This document shows positions 44,531-54,347 of a DNA stretch of 64,000 bases, piece by piece. The translations under genes were made by a program, and so were the position numbers. The notes beneath the pieces are model-generated. The model ran no database searches. It saw only the letters and a program-made list of their open reading frames with translations, and was not told where the DNA came from. Within the stretch, counting starts at the first letter, position 1, and each line of letters opens with the position of its first letter. Origin of the DNA: Ichthyophis bannanicus (lineage: Eukaryota; Chordata; Amphibia; Gymnophiona; Ichthyophiidae); contig CM066048.1 in assembly GCA_033557465.1 (NCBI GenBank), positions 19,072,305 to 19,136,304 on the forward strand, read 5' to 3'.

Positions 44531-44639
44531 GCTTTTGGGCAAGCGGTACTCCTTTGAGGTTTAGGCAACTCCTACCCTCCGGCCATGGTGTTGGGCTACC
44601 GTTCAGGTGTGGTCTCGGAGAAGAGGGTAAAGGCCAAGG

Positions 44640-44829
44640 CAGAGAGGCTCGCATCCTGGAGATGAATGCATGGCTGCGTGGATGGTGTCATCGAGAGCGT
44701 TTTGGTTTCCTAGACCATGGGATGCTGTTCCAAGGGTTGCAGAGCAGAGATGGCATCCATCTGTCCAAGAAAGGTCAATGCATCTTCGGTAGTAGACTGG
44801 CTAATCTACTGAAGAGGGCTTTAAACTAG
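44640..44829 (+). pseudogene. CR1 ORF1 C-terminus, esterase-like
   Basis: ILEMNAWLRGWCHRERFGFL and RDGIHLSKKGQCIFGSRLA are typical of the C-terminal esterase (SGNH-like) domain of CR1 ORF1; the D-x-x-H motif (DGIH) is present. 5' truncated, so the catalytic Ser region is missing. Frame closes with RALN at 44829. Confidence 0.75.
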
Positions 44830-44936
44830 ATTCGTTGGGGGATGGGTGAAGAAAGCACCCAGGTAAGTGAAAGCCCCCAGGTAGGTGATACCCATTTCCA
44901 TAAAGGTATTTAATGTAACAAGGGTAACACATGGAA

Positions 44937-46783
44937 AGCAATGTGTATAGATGCTCGTAGCATGGGAAATAAGATCCCTGATGTTGAAGCTTTGGTGGGA
45001 GTGGCTGACTTGGATTTAGTGGCAGTTACAGAAACATAGTTCACAGAAAACCATGATTGGGATGTAACTATACCTGGCTATACTTTATTCAGAAAGGACA
45101 GGGTAGGACGAAGGGGAGGAGGAGTGGCACTATATGTAAAAACCTACTATTAAAGCTTTGGAATTACAGAGCTTAAAAGGGAGAGGGGAGGCATTGTGGG
45201 TTAAACTAGAAAGAGGGAAAGAGAAATCTACTTGCATTGGTGTGATATACAGACCTCCCTCAAAAGAGGAAGAGGTGGACAGAGTTAATTGAAGACATAC
45301 GCAGCATTGCTAGGAAAGGGGAAGTGCTACTGCTAGGAGATTTCAATATGCCAGATGTTGATTGGCACATTCCTGCTGCAGTATCATCTAGAGGTAAAGA
45401 GATCCTGGATTCTCTACAGGGAGAACTATTCAGGCAATTGGTAACAGACCCCACACGTGAAGGGGCCATACTGGACTTGGTGCTTACCAATGGTGAAAGT
45501 GTTTCTGATGATGTAGTGGGAGATCATTTTGCTTCCAGCGATCACCAGATGGTGTGGTTCAGTATTAGGACTAGGGCTGTTAGAATCCATTCAAAGGTGA
45601 GGATCTTAGACTTTAGGAAGGCTAACTTTGCGAAGATGGGCCAATACCTCAGGGAGTCGTTAGTGGGATGGGAACAGCTGGGGGATGTAGAAAAACAGTG
45701 GGCAAAACTGAAAGGGGATATTTTAAGGGCAACCAACCTTTTTGTTAAAATGGTAAAAGGAAAAGGAGACCGCTATGGTTTTCGAAAGAAGTAGCTGAAA
45801 AAGTGAAGAAAAAGAGGGAGGCCTTCATGAAATACATGAGATCACAGAGAGAGGAAGACAGGCATCTGTATCTGGAAAAACTTAGAGAAGTTAGCAAAGT
45901 AGTCAAGAAGGCAAAGATTCAAAAGGAGGAGGAAATAGCCAATGCAATAAAATGGGGGGATAAGACATTTTTCAGATATATTAGTGAGAAGAGGAAGGGC
46001 AAAAGTGGTATTGTCAGACTCAAGGGTGCAGGGGAGGAATATGTAGAAGAAGCTGATAAGGATAAAGCGGAATTGCTTAACAAATATTTTTGTTCTGTGT
46101 TCACAGATGAAGAACCAGGAGCAGGACCTCAGAAAACACCCAGAAATAGGAACAGAAGCGAGGGACATCTTGAACAATTTTCAGAAGACTGTGTTCGTGA
46201 GAAACTAGCTCAACTTAAAGTAGACAAAGCGATGGGACCGGATGGGATACACCCTAGAATACTGAGGGAACTTGGGGACGTTCTAGCAACTCCACTCTCC
46301 ACTGACTGACCTTTTCAATGCCTCGTTGGAGTCGGGAGTGGTGCCAAAGGACTGGAGAGAGGCTCATGTGGTGCCTTTACACAAAAGCGGAAGTAAGGAT
46401 GTGGTTGAAAACTACAGGCCGGTTAGTTTAACTTCGGTGGTGAGTAAATTATTGGAAACGCTGCTGAAAGAGAAAATAGTGAGGTTTCTGGAGTCCAGCG
46501 GATTACAGGATCCAAGGCAGCATGGGTTCCCCAGAGGCAGGTCTTGTGAGACAAATCTGATTGATTTCTTTGACTGGGTGACCAGGGAGTTGGACCGAGG
46601 GAGAGCCCTAGATGTGGTGTATTTAGATTTCAGTAAAGCCTTTGACACTGTTCCTCACAGGCAACTTATAAACAAACTGAGCACCCTAGGGATGGACCGT
46701 AGTTACTGCTTGGGTTAGAAATTGGTTGGGTGGGAGGCGACAAAGAGTACAAGTAAATGGAGCTCACTCTGAGGAGAAGGATG
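44937..46783 (+). pseudogene. CR1 ORF2: endonuclease and RT N-terminal half
   Basis: The endonuclease (APE type) begins CIDARSMGNKIPDVEALV (44945), with TET then a TAG, GRRGGGVALYVK, LLLGDFNMPDVDWH (45325) and SSDHQMVWFSIR. The linker and RT follow: KVDKAMGPDGIHPRILRELG (46219), VVPLHKSGSKDVVENYRPVS, and palm motif A in DVVYLDFSKAFDTVPHRQL (46612). Stops and frameshifts occur at 45030, 45150, 45790, 46307 and 46715. The protein normally nicks target DNA and reverse transcribes the CR1 RNA. D5 separates palm motif A from the FADD motif. Confidence 0.85.
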
Positions 46784-46798
46784 TTCCTTATCGTCACT

Positions 46799-46917
46799 CC
46801 AGTCCAGTCCCTTTACTTCTGGGTTGCGCAACCCTTCCAGCAGCTTGGAGGCTGAGCCCATCATCGTTTTGATGATGGTGTGGTATAAATACCACTGGCA
46901 CCACCCACAGTCACCAG
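46799..46917. repeat. D5 inverted terminal repeat, 5' side
   Basis: Reverse complement of 52701-52820, with one mismatch seen by eye. Includes the perfect palindrome GGGTTGCGCAACCC (46821-46834) and the small stem CCATCATC-gtttt-GATGATGG (46858-46878). Confidence 0.92.
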
Positions 46918-46960
46918 TAATTAATTCCAGTATTCTGAGCCTCCAAGCAGCTGGAGGGTT
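46830..46960. repeat. Hairpin in the D5 5' end
   Basis: Arms 46830-46856 and 46935-46960 (cores CAGCTTGGAGGCTGAG and CTGAGCCTCCAAGCAGCTGG) are inverted copies. The second arm lies just outside the ITR match and is missing at the 3' end. It parallels the hairpins at 15751-15876 and 25834-25946. Confidence 0.82.
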
Positions 46961-47845
46961 CCTGTAAGCCAGAGAGCTTACTGGAGTCTCAGGGTTATTT
47001 TGATATAACTTTAATTTTTCTTTAAATTTCTTTGAGTTCTTTGATTTCTTTAATTTTCTTTATTTTTCTAGCTTTTACGTTGAGTGGAGCTAAGCTCTCC
47101 TGTGCCTTTAAATTTTTAGCTCCTCTTCCCCCCTCCCCCCTCCCTCCCTCCTTCAGGCTATCTCTGCCTGTTTTCTTCCCGGAGGAGGAGGTTTACCTGA
47201 GCAGCGGGGAGGATCGGAGAGCTCTCTCCTCCTGCTTGCTCTGCCAGCCGGCTCACCGACGCCTCTTCTGCCTCGCGCTGAAGCCCTTCCGGTGGCTGAG
47301 CGCTGGAGGCAGCATCGCGGTTTTCCCCCCGACAGCCTTATCTGCCTCGCGCAGCAGCCCCCGGGTTGGCAATGCATTGGAGGCAGCACCGGAGCGCAGG
47401 AAGTCATTCTCTGGCCCGTTCAGAGAGCCCGTAGACCGGCGGCGAGTGCAAGGCCGCCATTTGCAGGTCCGGGCTACACGTGGCTGCGGCCTACCACGTG
47501 GGAACCAGCGGAGGACGGCTGGTTCCCTCTTTCAAGACTGCCCGTTTGAGGGGAAGAGCAGCAAACCACAAGTATTTAAAAAGAATGTTTGGCACACAGG
47601 GTTTCTGGAATTAATTTAAAAAAAAAAAAAAAAAGACCCTTTCTCTGTGCCTTACTCTTGGAACCGTTATTTCCAGGCTCCAGATTGAAATTTTTCAGTT
47701 CATTTGTTTAATTTATATAACTTTAATTTTTCTTTAAATCTCTTTTTCTTTAAAAATTTTATTTAAGGATTGGAATCTGTTTTTTGATGTGCATTTAAAT
47801 TCAGAAATTTGGCTACACTCTAAGTCCTCCTGGGCCTAAGGGGAC

Positions 47846-49341
47846 ATGACTGGCAAACCACGGTGTCCTTCCTGCGGCACTCGTAGGGGTACTGCCTCGG
47901 AAGCAGGCGTCTGCAGGGGTTGTGCTGCAGAGGCTGCTTCTGTGGAGCAAGAAATCCATTTGACCATGGCTCAGGCTGCCCAGGGTTCTGGAGACCCACT
48001 GGAAGGGGGAGGGGAGGTTCTTTCTCCTCTTTCCACAGCCTTAGATTTGCCGGGCCCTTCCCTATCCCTTCCCCCCTCGTCTACTGGGGCGGAGGGAGAC
48101 TGGGAACACTTTTCCCCAGAATTTGTCCTCCTATTGCACAAAGCCTACTGTTTGTGCCGGCAGGGGGCAGGAGAGCCAGTGGCAGCGAAGACCGGTCCGG
48201 GTAAGACAAGGACCCTTGACTCCGTGGTCTCACCCATACGTGCAAGGCTGTTGAGCGAGGACCCTCTCGAGTCCCCGTCACTTGACATTCCGGAAGAGGA
48301 GGTCTAGGACAAAGAAGTAGGGGAAGAGGAGGAGGAGCTCGAAGAGGGAGAGATTCCGGAGGAAGAACAATCCCGCATAGTTCGAGTTTTTCGTTGAGAA
48401 GAGCTCCCTGCATTGATAAGTGAGTCGCTGAAGGTGCTCAATATGGCTTCGGACACTCCAGCAGATGAGGAAGCTTTGGAGGATCCGTTGATTCAAGCCG
48501 TCAGGAAGTCTCAGAAGGTGTTTCCAGTCCACAGGGTAGTACGTCAGATGATTCAGGAGGAGTGGAATCAACCAGAATCAAGTTTGAGGGGAGTCCGTGC
48601 TATGACTCGTCTGTACCCATTGCCGGAACCGGACAAAGACCTACTGAAGTCACCAAGGGTGGACGCGGCAGTATCGGCGGTAACAAAGAAGACGACTATT
48701 CCGGTCGAGGGCAGCGCGGCTCTGAGAGATAGTCAAGATAGAAGATTGGATATGCTACTGAAGCAAGCCTTTGATGTTAGTGCTCTCGCCTTGCAGGCCT
48801 CAGTATCTGGGGCGTGGGTAGCTAGGGCCTGTCTGAGGTGGTCTCAACAACTTCAACTAGCAGACGGTCTCTCAGTTGACGCGCAAGCCGTTTCGGCTAG
48901 GTTGGAGTCCGGTTCGGCCTACCTGGCAGATAGCCAGTACGACCTCATTAGGAGTCTGGCTAAGAATATGGCCTCGGTGGTAGCGGCCAGACGGTATTTA
49001 TGGTTACGTAATTGGGCAGCGGATGCCTCCTCAAAGGCGCGCGCCTGAGCCGGCTTCCTTTCAAAGGGAAGCTGTTGTTTGGAGAAGACCTGGATAAGTT
49101 GGTGAAGGACCTGGGCGAGTCTAAGGGAGGCAGGCTTCCGGAAGACAGGCCTAAGCAAGGCCGCTCGTTAGCTCCAGTGCGGAGTCAGCCTAGGGATTTT
49201 CGGAGATTCCATCAGGCCAGATCGAACTTCTTTCCTAGGGGCAGCTTCCCCTCTAGTGGTCAAAGCTTCAGGGGGTTTCGTGGGGCAGGTAGAGGTTTTG
49301 GGGTCTCTTCCTCCTCCACGGGCCCGAGAAAACCACAATGA
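47846..49341 (+). pseudogene. Gag-like ORF of D5, two stops and one frameshift
   Basis: Starts MTGKPRCPSCGTRRGTA, with CPSC and CRGC pairs. The acidic middle is followed by the conserved core (VSAVTKKTTIPVEGSAALRD, LESGSAYLADSQYDLIRSLA, FGEDLDKLVKDLGESK) and a Gly/Arg/Phe tail (FRGFRGAGRGFGV). Stops: TAG 48305-48307 and TGA 48395-48397, both in frame. A frameshift near 49035 separates SSKAR from SRLPFKGK. Length after repair would match the D3 protein, so the gene is otherwise complete. Confidence 0.85.
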
Positions 49342-51200
49342 GATAACGGGGGCCAGGTGGGAGGCCTCCCAGTGGGGGGGGGGTCAGTTAACACAGTTCC
49401 TTCCCGCCTGGTCCCAGGTCACATCAGATCAATAGGTCTTGGAGGTGATCCGAGAGGGTTACGCTCTCGAATTAGCAAAACAGGAACTTCCAGCCTTTAT
49501 TGTCTCCCGCCGGACCACCAGAAAAGAAGGCGGCGATAGAAGTCACGCTTTCAAGGCTTATAGCTCTGGGGGCGGTGGTTCCCGTTCCAGCAGATCAACG
49601 CGGGTCCGGTCGATACTCGATTTATTTCGTGGTTCCAAAGAAGGAAGGGTCTTTTCGTCCAATTCTAGACCTAAAGCAAGTCAATCGCTGTCTTAGAGTA
49701 CCTCACTTCCGAATGTAAACCCTGAAGTCTGTTGTTGCGGCCGTACGGCAGGGGGAGTTCCTAACATCCCTAGCTCTGACGGAGGCATATTTACATATCC
49801 CGGTCCGAAGGTCTCATCAACAGTTCCAAAGATTCGCGGTACCAAGAGGTCACTTTCAGTTCCAGACCCTACCATTTGGTCTAGCAACAGCTCCCAGGAC
49901 TTTCACCAAAGTAATGGTGGTGGTAGCTGCGGCTCTACCGAAAGGAAGGAATTTTGGTACATCCGTACCTGGATGATTGGCTGATCCGGGCAAAGTCAGA
50001 AGCCGAGAGTCGCTCGGCGACTGCCAGAGTGGTGGAATTCCTGGAGGAGTTGGGGTGGGTCATCAATCGGGCAAAGAGCAGATTAAATCCCACGCAGGAG
50101 ATCGAATATCTCGGAGCAAGGTTCGACACCAAAAGGGGAAGAGTTTTTGTGTCGAAGCAGAGGTTAAGAGACCTGAGGAACCTCGTTGCTCATTTCCTGT
50201 TAAGGCGAAGCCCCTCAGCCTGGCATTACCTTCAATTGCTGGGAACCATGGCGGCGGCGATAGAGGTAGTGCCGTGTGCCAGGGCACATATGCAACCTCT
50301 TCAACGTGCGTTATTACGGCGTTGGTCCCATCAGCATCATCCCTTGGCCATGCAGCTACCCTGCCCTCCTCGTATCAGGAAGACTCTTCTGTGGTGGAGG
50401 CGCTCAACGAACCTAGAATGCGGAATGCCCCTCGAACCTCCCCAGTGGGTACAGCTGACGAGGGATGCAAGTTTAACAGGATGGGGTGCTCATTGCGAGA
50501 ACCAGTTTGCACAGGGTTGCTGGACTCCGAAGGAATCTCAGTGGTCCATCAACAGGCTGGAGCTGAGGGCGGTAGTCTTAGGTCTCTCGAGCCCTTGGTT
50601 CATCAAAGGGCAGTCCGCGTCCTCTCCGACAATGTCACCACGGTGGCCTACATCAACCGCCAGGGGGGAACAAGCAGTCCTTCCTTGGAGAAGGAAGCGG
50701 ACAGCCTCTTGCAGTGGGCAGAAGCCCATTTGTTAGCTCTATCAGCGCAGCACGTGGCCGGAACAGACAACGTAACGGCCGATTACCTCAGCAGGTTCAG
50801 GATAGACCATGGAGAGTGGGAGCTAGCACAGGAAGTATTCGACCAGGTAGTAACCCGTTGGGGGACGCCGGTCATGGACCTCATGGCTCGATACGCAACG
50901 GCCAAGGCAAGCCGGTTTTTCAGTCGCAGGAAGGAAAGGATGTCCAAGGGCTTGGACGCCCTGGTGCAGAGGTGGCCTTCGGAGGGTCTCCTGTACGTCT
51001 TCCCTCCCTGGGCTCTCATAGGGAGGGTGCTGCAGCGGGTGGAAGCCCACCAAGGCTTGGTAATTCTCATAGCCCCGGATTGGCCTTGCTGCCCTTGGTA
51101 TGCAGATCTGGTGAGGCTGACGGCCGACCAGCCTTGGCGGCTCCCATGCAGATCGGATCTGTTATGGCAGGGTCCAGTTCGCATGCCTCACGTGCATTGA
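49342..51200 (+). pseudogene. RT-RNase H-MT of D5, broken
   Basis: VLEVIREGYALEL and RYSIYFVVPKKEGSFRPILD are seen in separate frames near 49440-49680. A TAA stops the frame at about 49716 (HFRM, stop). TAPRTFTKVMVVVAAAL is followed by a frameshift near 49945 before YLDD in HPYLDDWLIRAKS (49966-49977). RNase H has INRLELRAV (50550), then a shift near 50585 and LSDNVTTVAYINRQGG. The MT-like end reads PVMDLMARYATAK, LLYVFPPWALIGR and VILIAPDWPCCPWY, open to 51200. Confidence 0.85.
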
Positions 51201-52272
51201 TTCTCGCTTACGGCCTGGCTATTGAGAGGGCGCGGTTCCGGAAGCGAGGTTACTCAGGATCGGTGATTTCAACATTGTTGAGCACGCGAAAGCGCTCGAC
51301 CTGCCTTTCCTATGTGCGAGTTTGGTGCATTTTTGAAGCCCGGTGTGCGGAGCACCAGAAGAAGCCTCTTGCAGCCTCAGTCCCGGAGGTCCTGGAATTT
51401 TTACAAGCAGGATTCGAGAAAGGGCTAGCGCCTAGCTCGCTGAGGGTCCATTTAGCGGCCATTTCTTGTTATAGGGGTAAAGTTCAGGGTAAATCCTTAG
51501 GAGACCACGCGGATGTGAGCAGGTTTCTAAGGGCGGTCAGGAGGTTATGTCCCTATCTGTAGTCCCTCCCTGGGACCTCAACCTGGTATTAAATGCCTTA
51601 ACCAGGGAACCCTTTGAACCAGGAAGGAAATCCTCCCTAAAGGACTTGACCCTAAAGACGGTTTTTCTGGTAGCTATTTGTTCAGCTAGACGCGTTTCCG
51701 AACTTCAAGCGCTGTCTTCTCAGCTCCCCTTTCTGTCGTTCTTTAAGGATAAGGTGGTCTTGTGGACAGTTCCTTCCTTCTTACCCAAGGTCGTTTCTCC
51801 CTTTCATGTGAACCAGACAGTATCTCTCCCTTCCTTCGCGGGAGAAGGACATTCAGAGGATGGGGAGAAGCTTCGTCTTCTGGACATGCATAGAGTGCTG
51901 AAGCGTTACCTCTCCCGCATGGCTTCCTTTCGAAAGTCCGAACGTTTATTCGTTCAATTTGGGGGGCCGCACAAGGGAGAGGCAGCGGCCAAGGCTTCCA
52001 TTTCTAGGTGGATCAGGGAGGCGATTGCCTCCGCCTATATCCTGAAAGGGAAGCAGGTTCCAGGGGGTCTTCGAGCGCATTCTACGCGGGCGCAGGCGAC
52101 CTCCTGGGCAGGGCATAGCTTGGTTCCGCCGATGGACATTTGTAGAGCGGCTATGTGGTCGTTGCTGCACACCTTTACCAAGCACTACAGGCTGGATGTC
52201 CAGAGGAGGGCGGATTCCAGGTTTGGGGATGCAGTACTTCAGTCCAGGATGGCGACCCCCTCCCAGGTTTGA
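51200..52272 (+). pseudogene. Tyrosine recombinase of D5, one frameshift
   Basis: The N-terminal half (LILAYGLAIERARFRKRGYS, STCLSYVRVWCIFEARC, SSLRVHLAAISCYRGKVQG) is in one frame ending near 51562. The catalytic half, 51547-52272, has SARRVSELQALSSQ (first Arg), RAHSTRAQATSWAGHS (HxxR), DICRAAMWSLLHTF and Tyr in KHYRLDV (52186-52188). Only the frameshift near 51550 separates the halves, and every catalytic residue is present. Located between RNase H-MT and the ICR, with its start overlapping the pol frame. Confidence 0.87.
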
Positions 52273-52288
52273 ACTGCTCTTTTACATC

Positions 52289-52387
52289 CCAGAAGTAAAG
52301 GGACTGGACTCGAGTGATGATAAGGAAGAAGTAATTAGTCCTTACCTGCTAATTAGTGTTCCTGAAGGAACTCCAGTCCAGTCCCTG
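52289..52387. repeat. D5 internal complementary region
   Basis: 'cagaagtaaagggactgg' to 'gatgataaggaa' complements the 5' outer end (46784-46820). 'gaagtaattagtccttacc' onward complements the 3' outer end (52805-52867). Both halves share the GAA/TTC at the circle junction. Confidence 0.9.
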
Positions 52388-52700
52388 ATCCCGCCCAGTT
52401 TCGGTTTCTCGGTAGGCAGAAAAGATCAACGAACCGAAGTCAGAATGCGAAGCAGAAGCAGGGGATCCCGGTCAAAAGGGCCCCGGGAGCGTGACGGTCC
52501 GCTAGGACGAGGCCGGTGGGGAGTGGGTAAAGGCTAGGTCAGCCTCAGGTAAGCCTTCTCCTTCCATACCCTCCCTTCCCACCGATGCTTCCTAAGATTT
52601 TAAAAAAAAAAAGTTGGGGCTATAGTCTATTTTGTTTATTGCATGTTACAGTTATAGGTGCTTAAGCAGGTATCCGATAGGTCTGCTTTTTCAATAGATT

Positions 52701-52820
52701 ACTGGTGCCTGTGGGTGGTGCCAGTGGTATTTATACCACACCATCATCAAAACGATGATGGGCTCAGCCTCCAAGCTGCTGGAAGGGTTGCGCAACCCAG
52801 AAGTAAAGGGACTGGACTGG
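52701..52820. repeat. D5 inverted terminal repeat, 3' side
   Basis: Partner of 46799-46917. The unique outer end (52821-52867) holds TTAGCAGGTAAGGACTAAT on the coding strand, a good 5' splice-site match. Confidence 0.92.
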
Positions 52821-52867
52821 AGTTCCTTCAGGAACACTAATTAGCAGGTAAGGACTAATTACTTCTT

Positions 52868-53872
52868 ACCAGTGGTGTGCCCCCGGGATCTGTCCTTGGT
52901 CCGATTCTTTTTAACATCTTTGTTAGTGATATAGCGGAAGGGCTGTCGGGTAAGGTTTGCCTCTTTGCGGATGATACCAAAATCTGCAATAGAGTAGACA
53001 CCCAGAAAGGGGTAGATAACATGAAGAGAGATCTAGCTAAGCTTGAAGAATGGTCTAGAATTTGGCAGCTGGGATTTAATGTTAAAAAATGTAAGGTCAT
53101 GCATTTGGGCTGAAGTAATCCAAGGGAGCAATATAGTATAGGGGGTGAAGTACTTTTGTCCACTAAAGAAGAGCGGGACCTAGGCGTGGTTGTGTCTGAT
53201 GATCTTAAAGTAGCTAAACAGGTAGAAAAGGCGACAGCAAAAGCTAAATGGATGCTTGGGTGCATACGGAGAGGAATAGCTAGCAGAAAAAAGGAGGTGA
53301 TAATGCCTCTGTATAAGTCTTTGGTGCGACCTCATTTGAAGTATAGTGTGCAATTCTGGAGACCGCACCTTCAAAAGGATGTGAACAGGATGGAGTCGGT
53401 GCAAAGGCTGGCTACTAAAATGATTAGTGGTCTTCATTATAAAGCATATGAGGACAGACTGAAGGATCTTAATATGTACACCTTAGAGGAAAGGCGGGAT
53501 AGAGGTGATATGATTGAGATGTTTAAATACCTCCGTGGCATAAATGTACAGGGGGAGAGTGTCTTTCAATTGAAAGCAAGTTCTGCTACGAGGGGACATG
53601 GGATGAGGGTGAAGGGAGATAGATTCAGGAGTGATATGCGGAAATATTTCTTTACGGAAAGAGTAGTGGATCTGTGGAATAGTCTCCCAGTGGGGGTGGT
53701 AGAGATGAGGACAGTAACTGAATTCAAAAAAGCATGGGACAAACACAGAGGATCTCTAAAGGTAAAAAGGTGACAGTTGTAGTTGTTGATATGGAAGGAC
53801 AGACTGGATAGGTCATGTGGTCTCTTTCTGTCGTCATATTTCTATGTTTCTATGTTTCTAAGATTCTCTCAC
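52868..53872 (+). mobile_element. CR1 LINE inside DA, 3' piece
   Basis: Continues the CR1 cut at 46783 and ends in the CR1-type tandem octamer tail 'tttctatgtttctatgtttc' (about 53846-53868). DA sequence resumes after it. Confidence 0.88.
52877..53773 (+). pseudogene. CR1 ORF2: RT C-terminal half
   Basis: PPGSVLGPILFNIFVSDIAE leads into the catalytic FADD in CLFADDTKI (52963-52974) and WQLGFNVKKCKVMHLG. A TGA follows near 53113. Then EERDLGVVVSDDLKVAKQVE and SLVRPHLKYSVQFWRPHLQK (thumb/connection), and RKYFFTERVVDLWNSLPVGV to the stop at 53773. It joins 44937-46783 to give nearly a whole ORF2. Only two stop or shift positions are visible in this half. Confidence 0.87.
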
Positions 53873-53938
53873 TGTTGTTGAGGCTCTAGAGGGAGCTCTA
53901 TTTTTCAGCCTTTGTTCCTGGTAGCCCAGAGCTAGGGA

Positions 53939-54041
53939 GTCACCCATATGTGAGAACTGACTTCCTGCTTGGTACTGGAGAAAGAGTAGTTACTCACCTG
54001 TAACAGGTGTTCTCCAGGAGCAGCAGGAATCAGTCCTCACA
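53939..54041. repeat. DA internal complementary region
   Basis: Left half ('gtcacccatatgtg' to 'ctggagaa') complements the DA 5' outer end. Right half ('gtagttactcacctgtaac' to 'cagtcctcaca') complements the 3' outer end at 54245-54305. Confidence 0.9.
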
Positions 54042-54117
54042 ACCCTCCCCCCTCCCGTTGGAGTTGCAGTTGTATATAGTTCATTTTCTTTTTGTGCTGT
54101 CTTAGCTATGTCATCAG

Positions 54118-54274
54118 ATTGAGCAAGATGGCACCTATGGGCGGGAAGGGGGCCGCGTATGTGTGCCTGCATTCCCAAAGGCTTTCTTTGAAAGCTGGGG
54201 AAATGCTCCGCATGGGGGCTCTGTCGACGCCGACGTCACCCATATGTGAGGACTGATTCCTGCTGCTCCTGGAG
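54118..54274. repeat. DA inverted terminal repeat, 3' side
   Basis: Partner of 39331-39484. Beyond it, 54275-54305 is unique and holds TTACAGGTGAGTAAC on the coding strand, a splice-donor-like sequence. Confidence 0.88.
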
Positions 54275-54347
54275 AACACCTATTACAGGTGAGTAACTAC
54301 TGTTTTGTTCTATTCTGCCACTACACTATTCGAGGCTTGAGTAGTCC

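Larger units (their letters stand above)
44600..46783 (+). mobile_element. CR1 LINE inside DA, 5' piece
   Basis: A plus-strand CR1 that begins within ORF1 (about 44600-44640), holds endonuclease and the first part of RT, and is cut by D5 at 46784. It continues at 52868. It interrupts the DA sequence between the recombinase and the ICR, so it is younger than DA and older than D5. Confidence 0.87.
46784..52867 (+). mobile_element. DIRS-like retrotransposon D5, full structure
   Basis: Plus-strand element of 6.1 kb nested in CR1. Left junction 'aaggatgTTccttatc', right junction 'attacttcTTaccagtgg'. Without it, and with one TT, the CR1 frame reads DVTSGVP across the site. Order: 5' ITR with hairpin, leader with poly-A near 47620, gag, RT-RNase H-MT, recombinase, ICR and 3' ITR. 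The ITRs differ at about one position in 119, yet each gene carries stops or frameshifts. Confidence 0.92.
39328..54305 (+). mobile_element. DIRS-like retrotransposon DA (family A), interrupted
   Basis: Ends are at 39328 (TTTCTCCAG) and 54305 (GTTT). Both ITRs, an ICR (53939-54041), gag (39726-41654), RT-RNase H and recombinase are present. A CR1 at 44600-53872 interrupts it after the recombinase, and D5 interrupts that CR1. Without these DA would be about 5.7 kb. It is the same family as D1, with an unrelated-looking Gag N-terminus compared with D2-D5. Confidence 0.87.

Noticed and set aside
39328..54305. Endogenous retrovirus or LTR retrotransposon
   Set aside because: No direct long terminal repeats, protease, DDE integrase or envelope are visible. 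Inverted ends, an ICR and a tyrosine recombinase identify a DIRS-like element.
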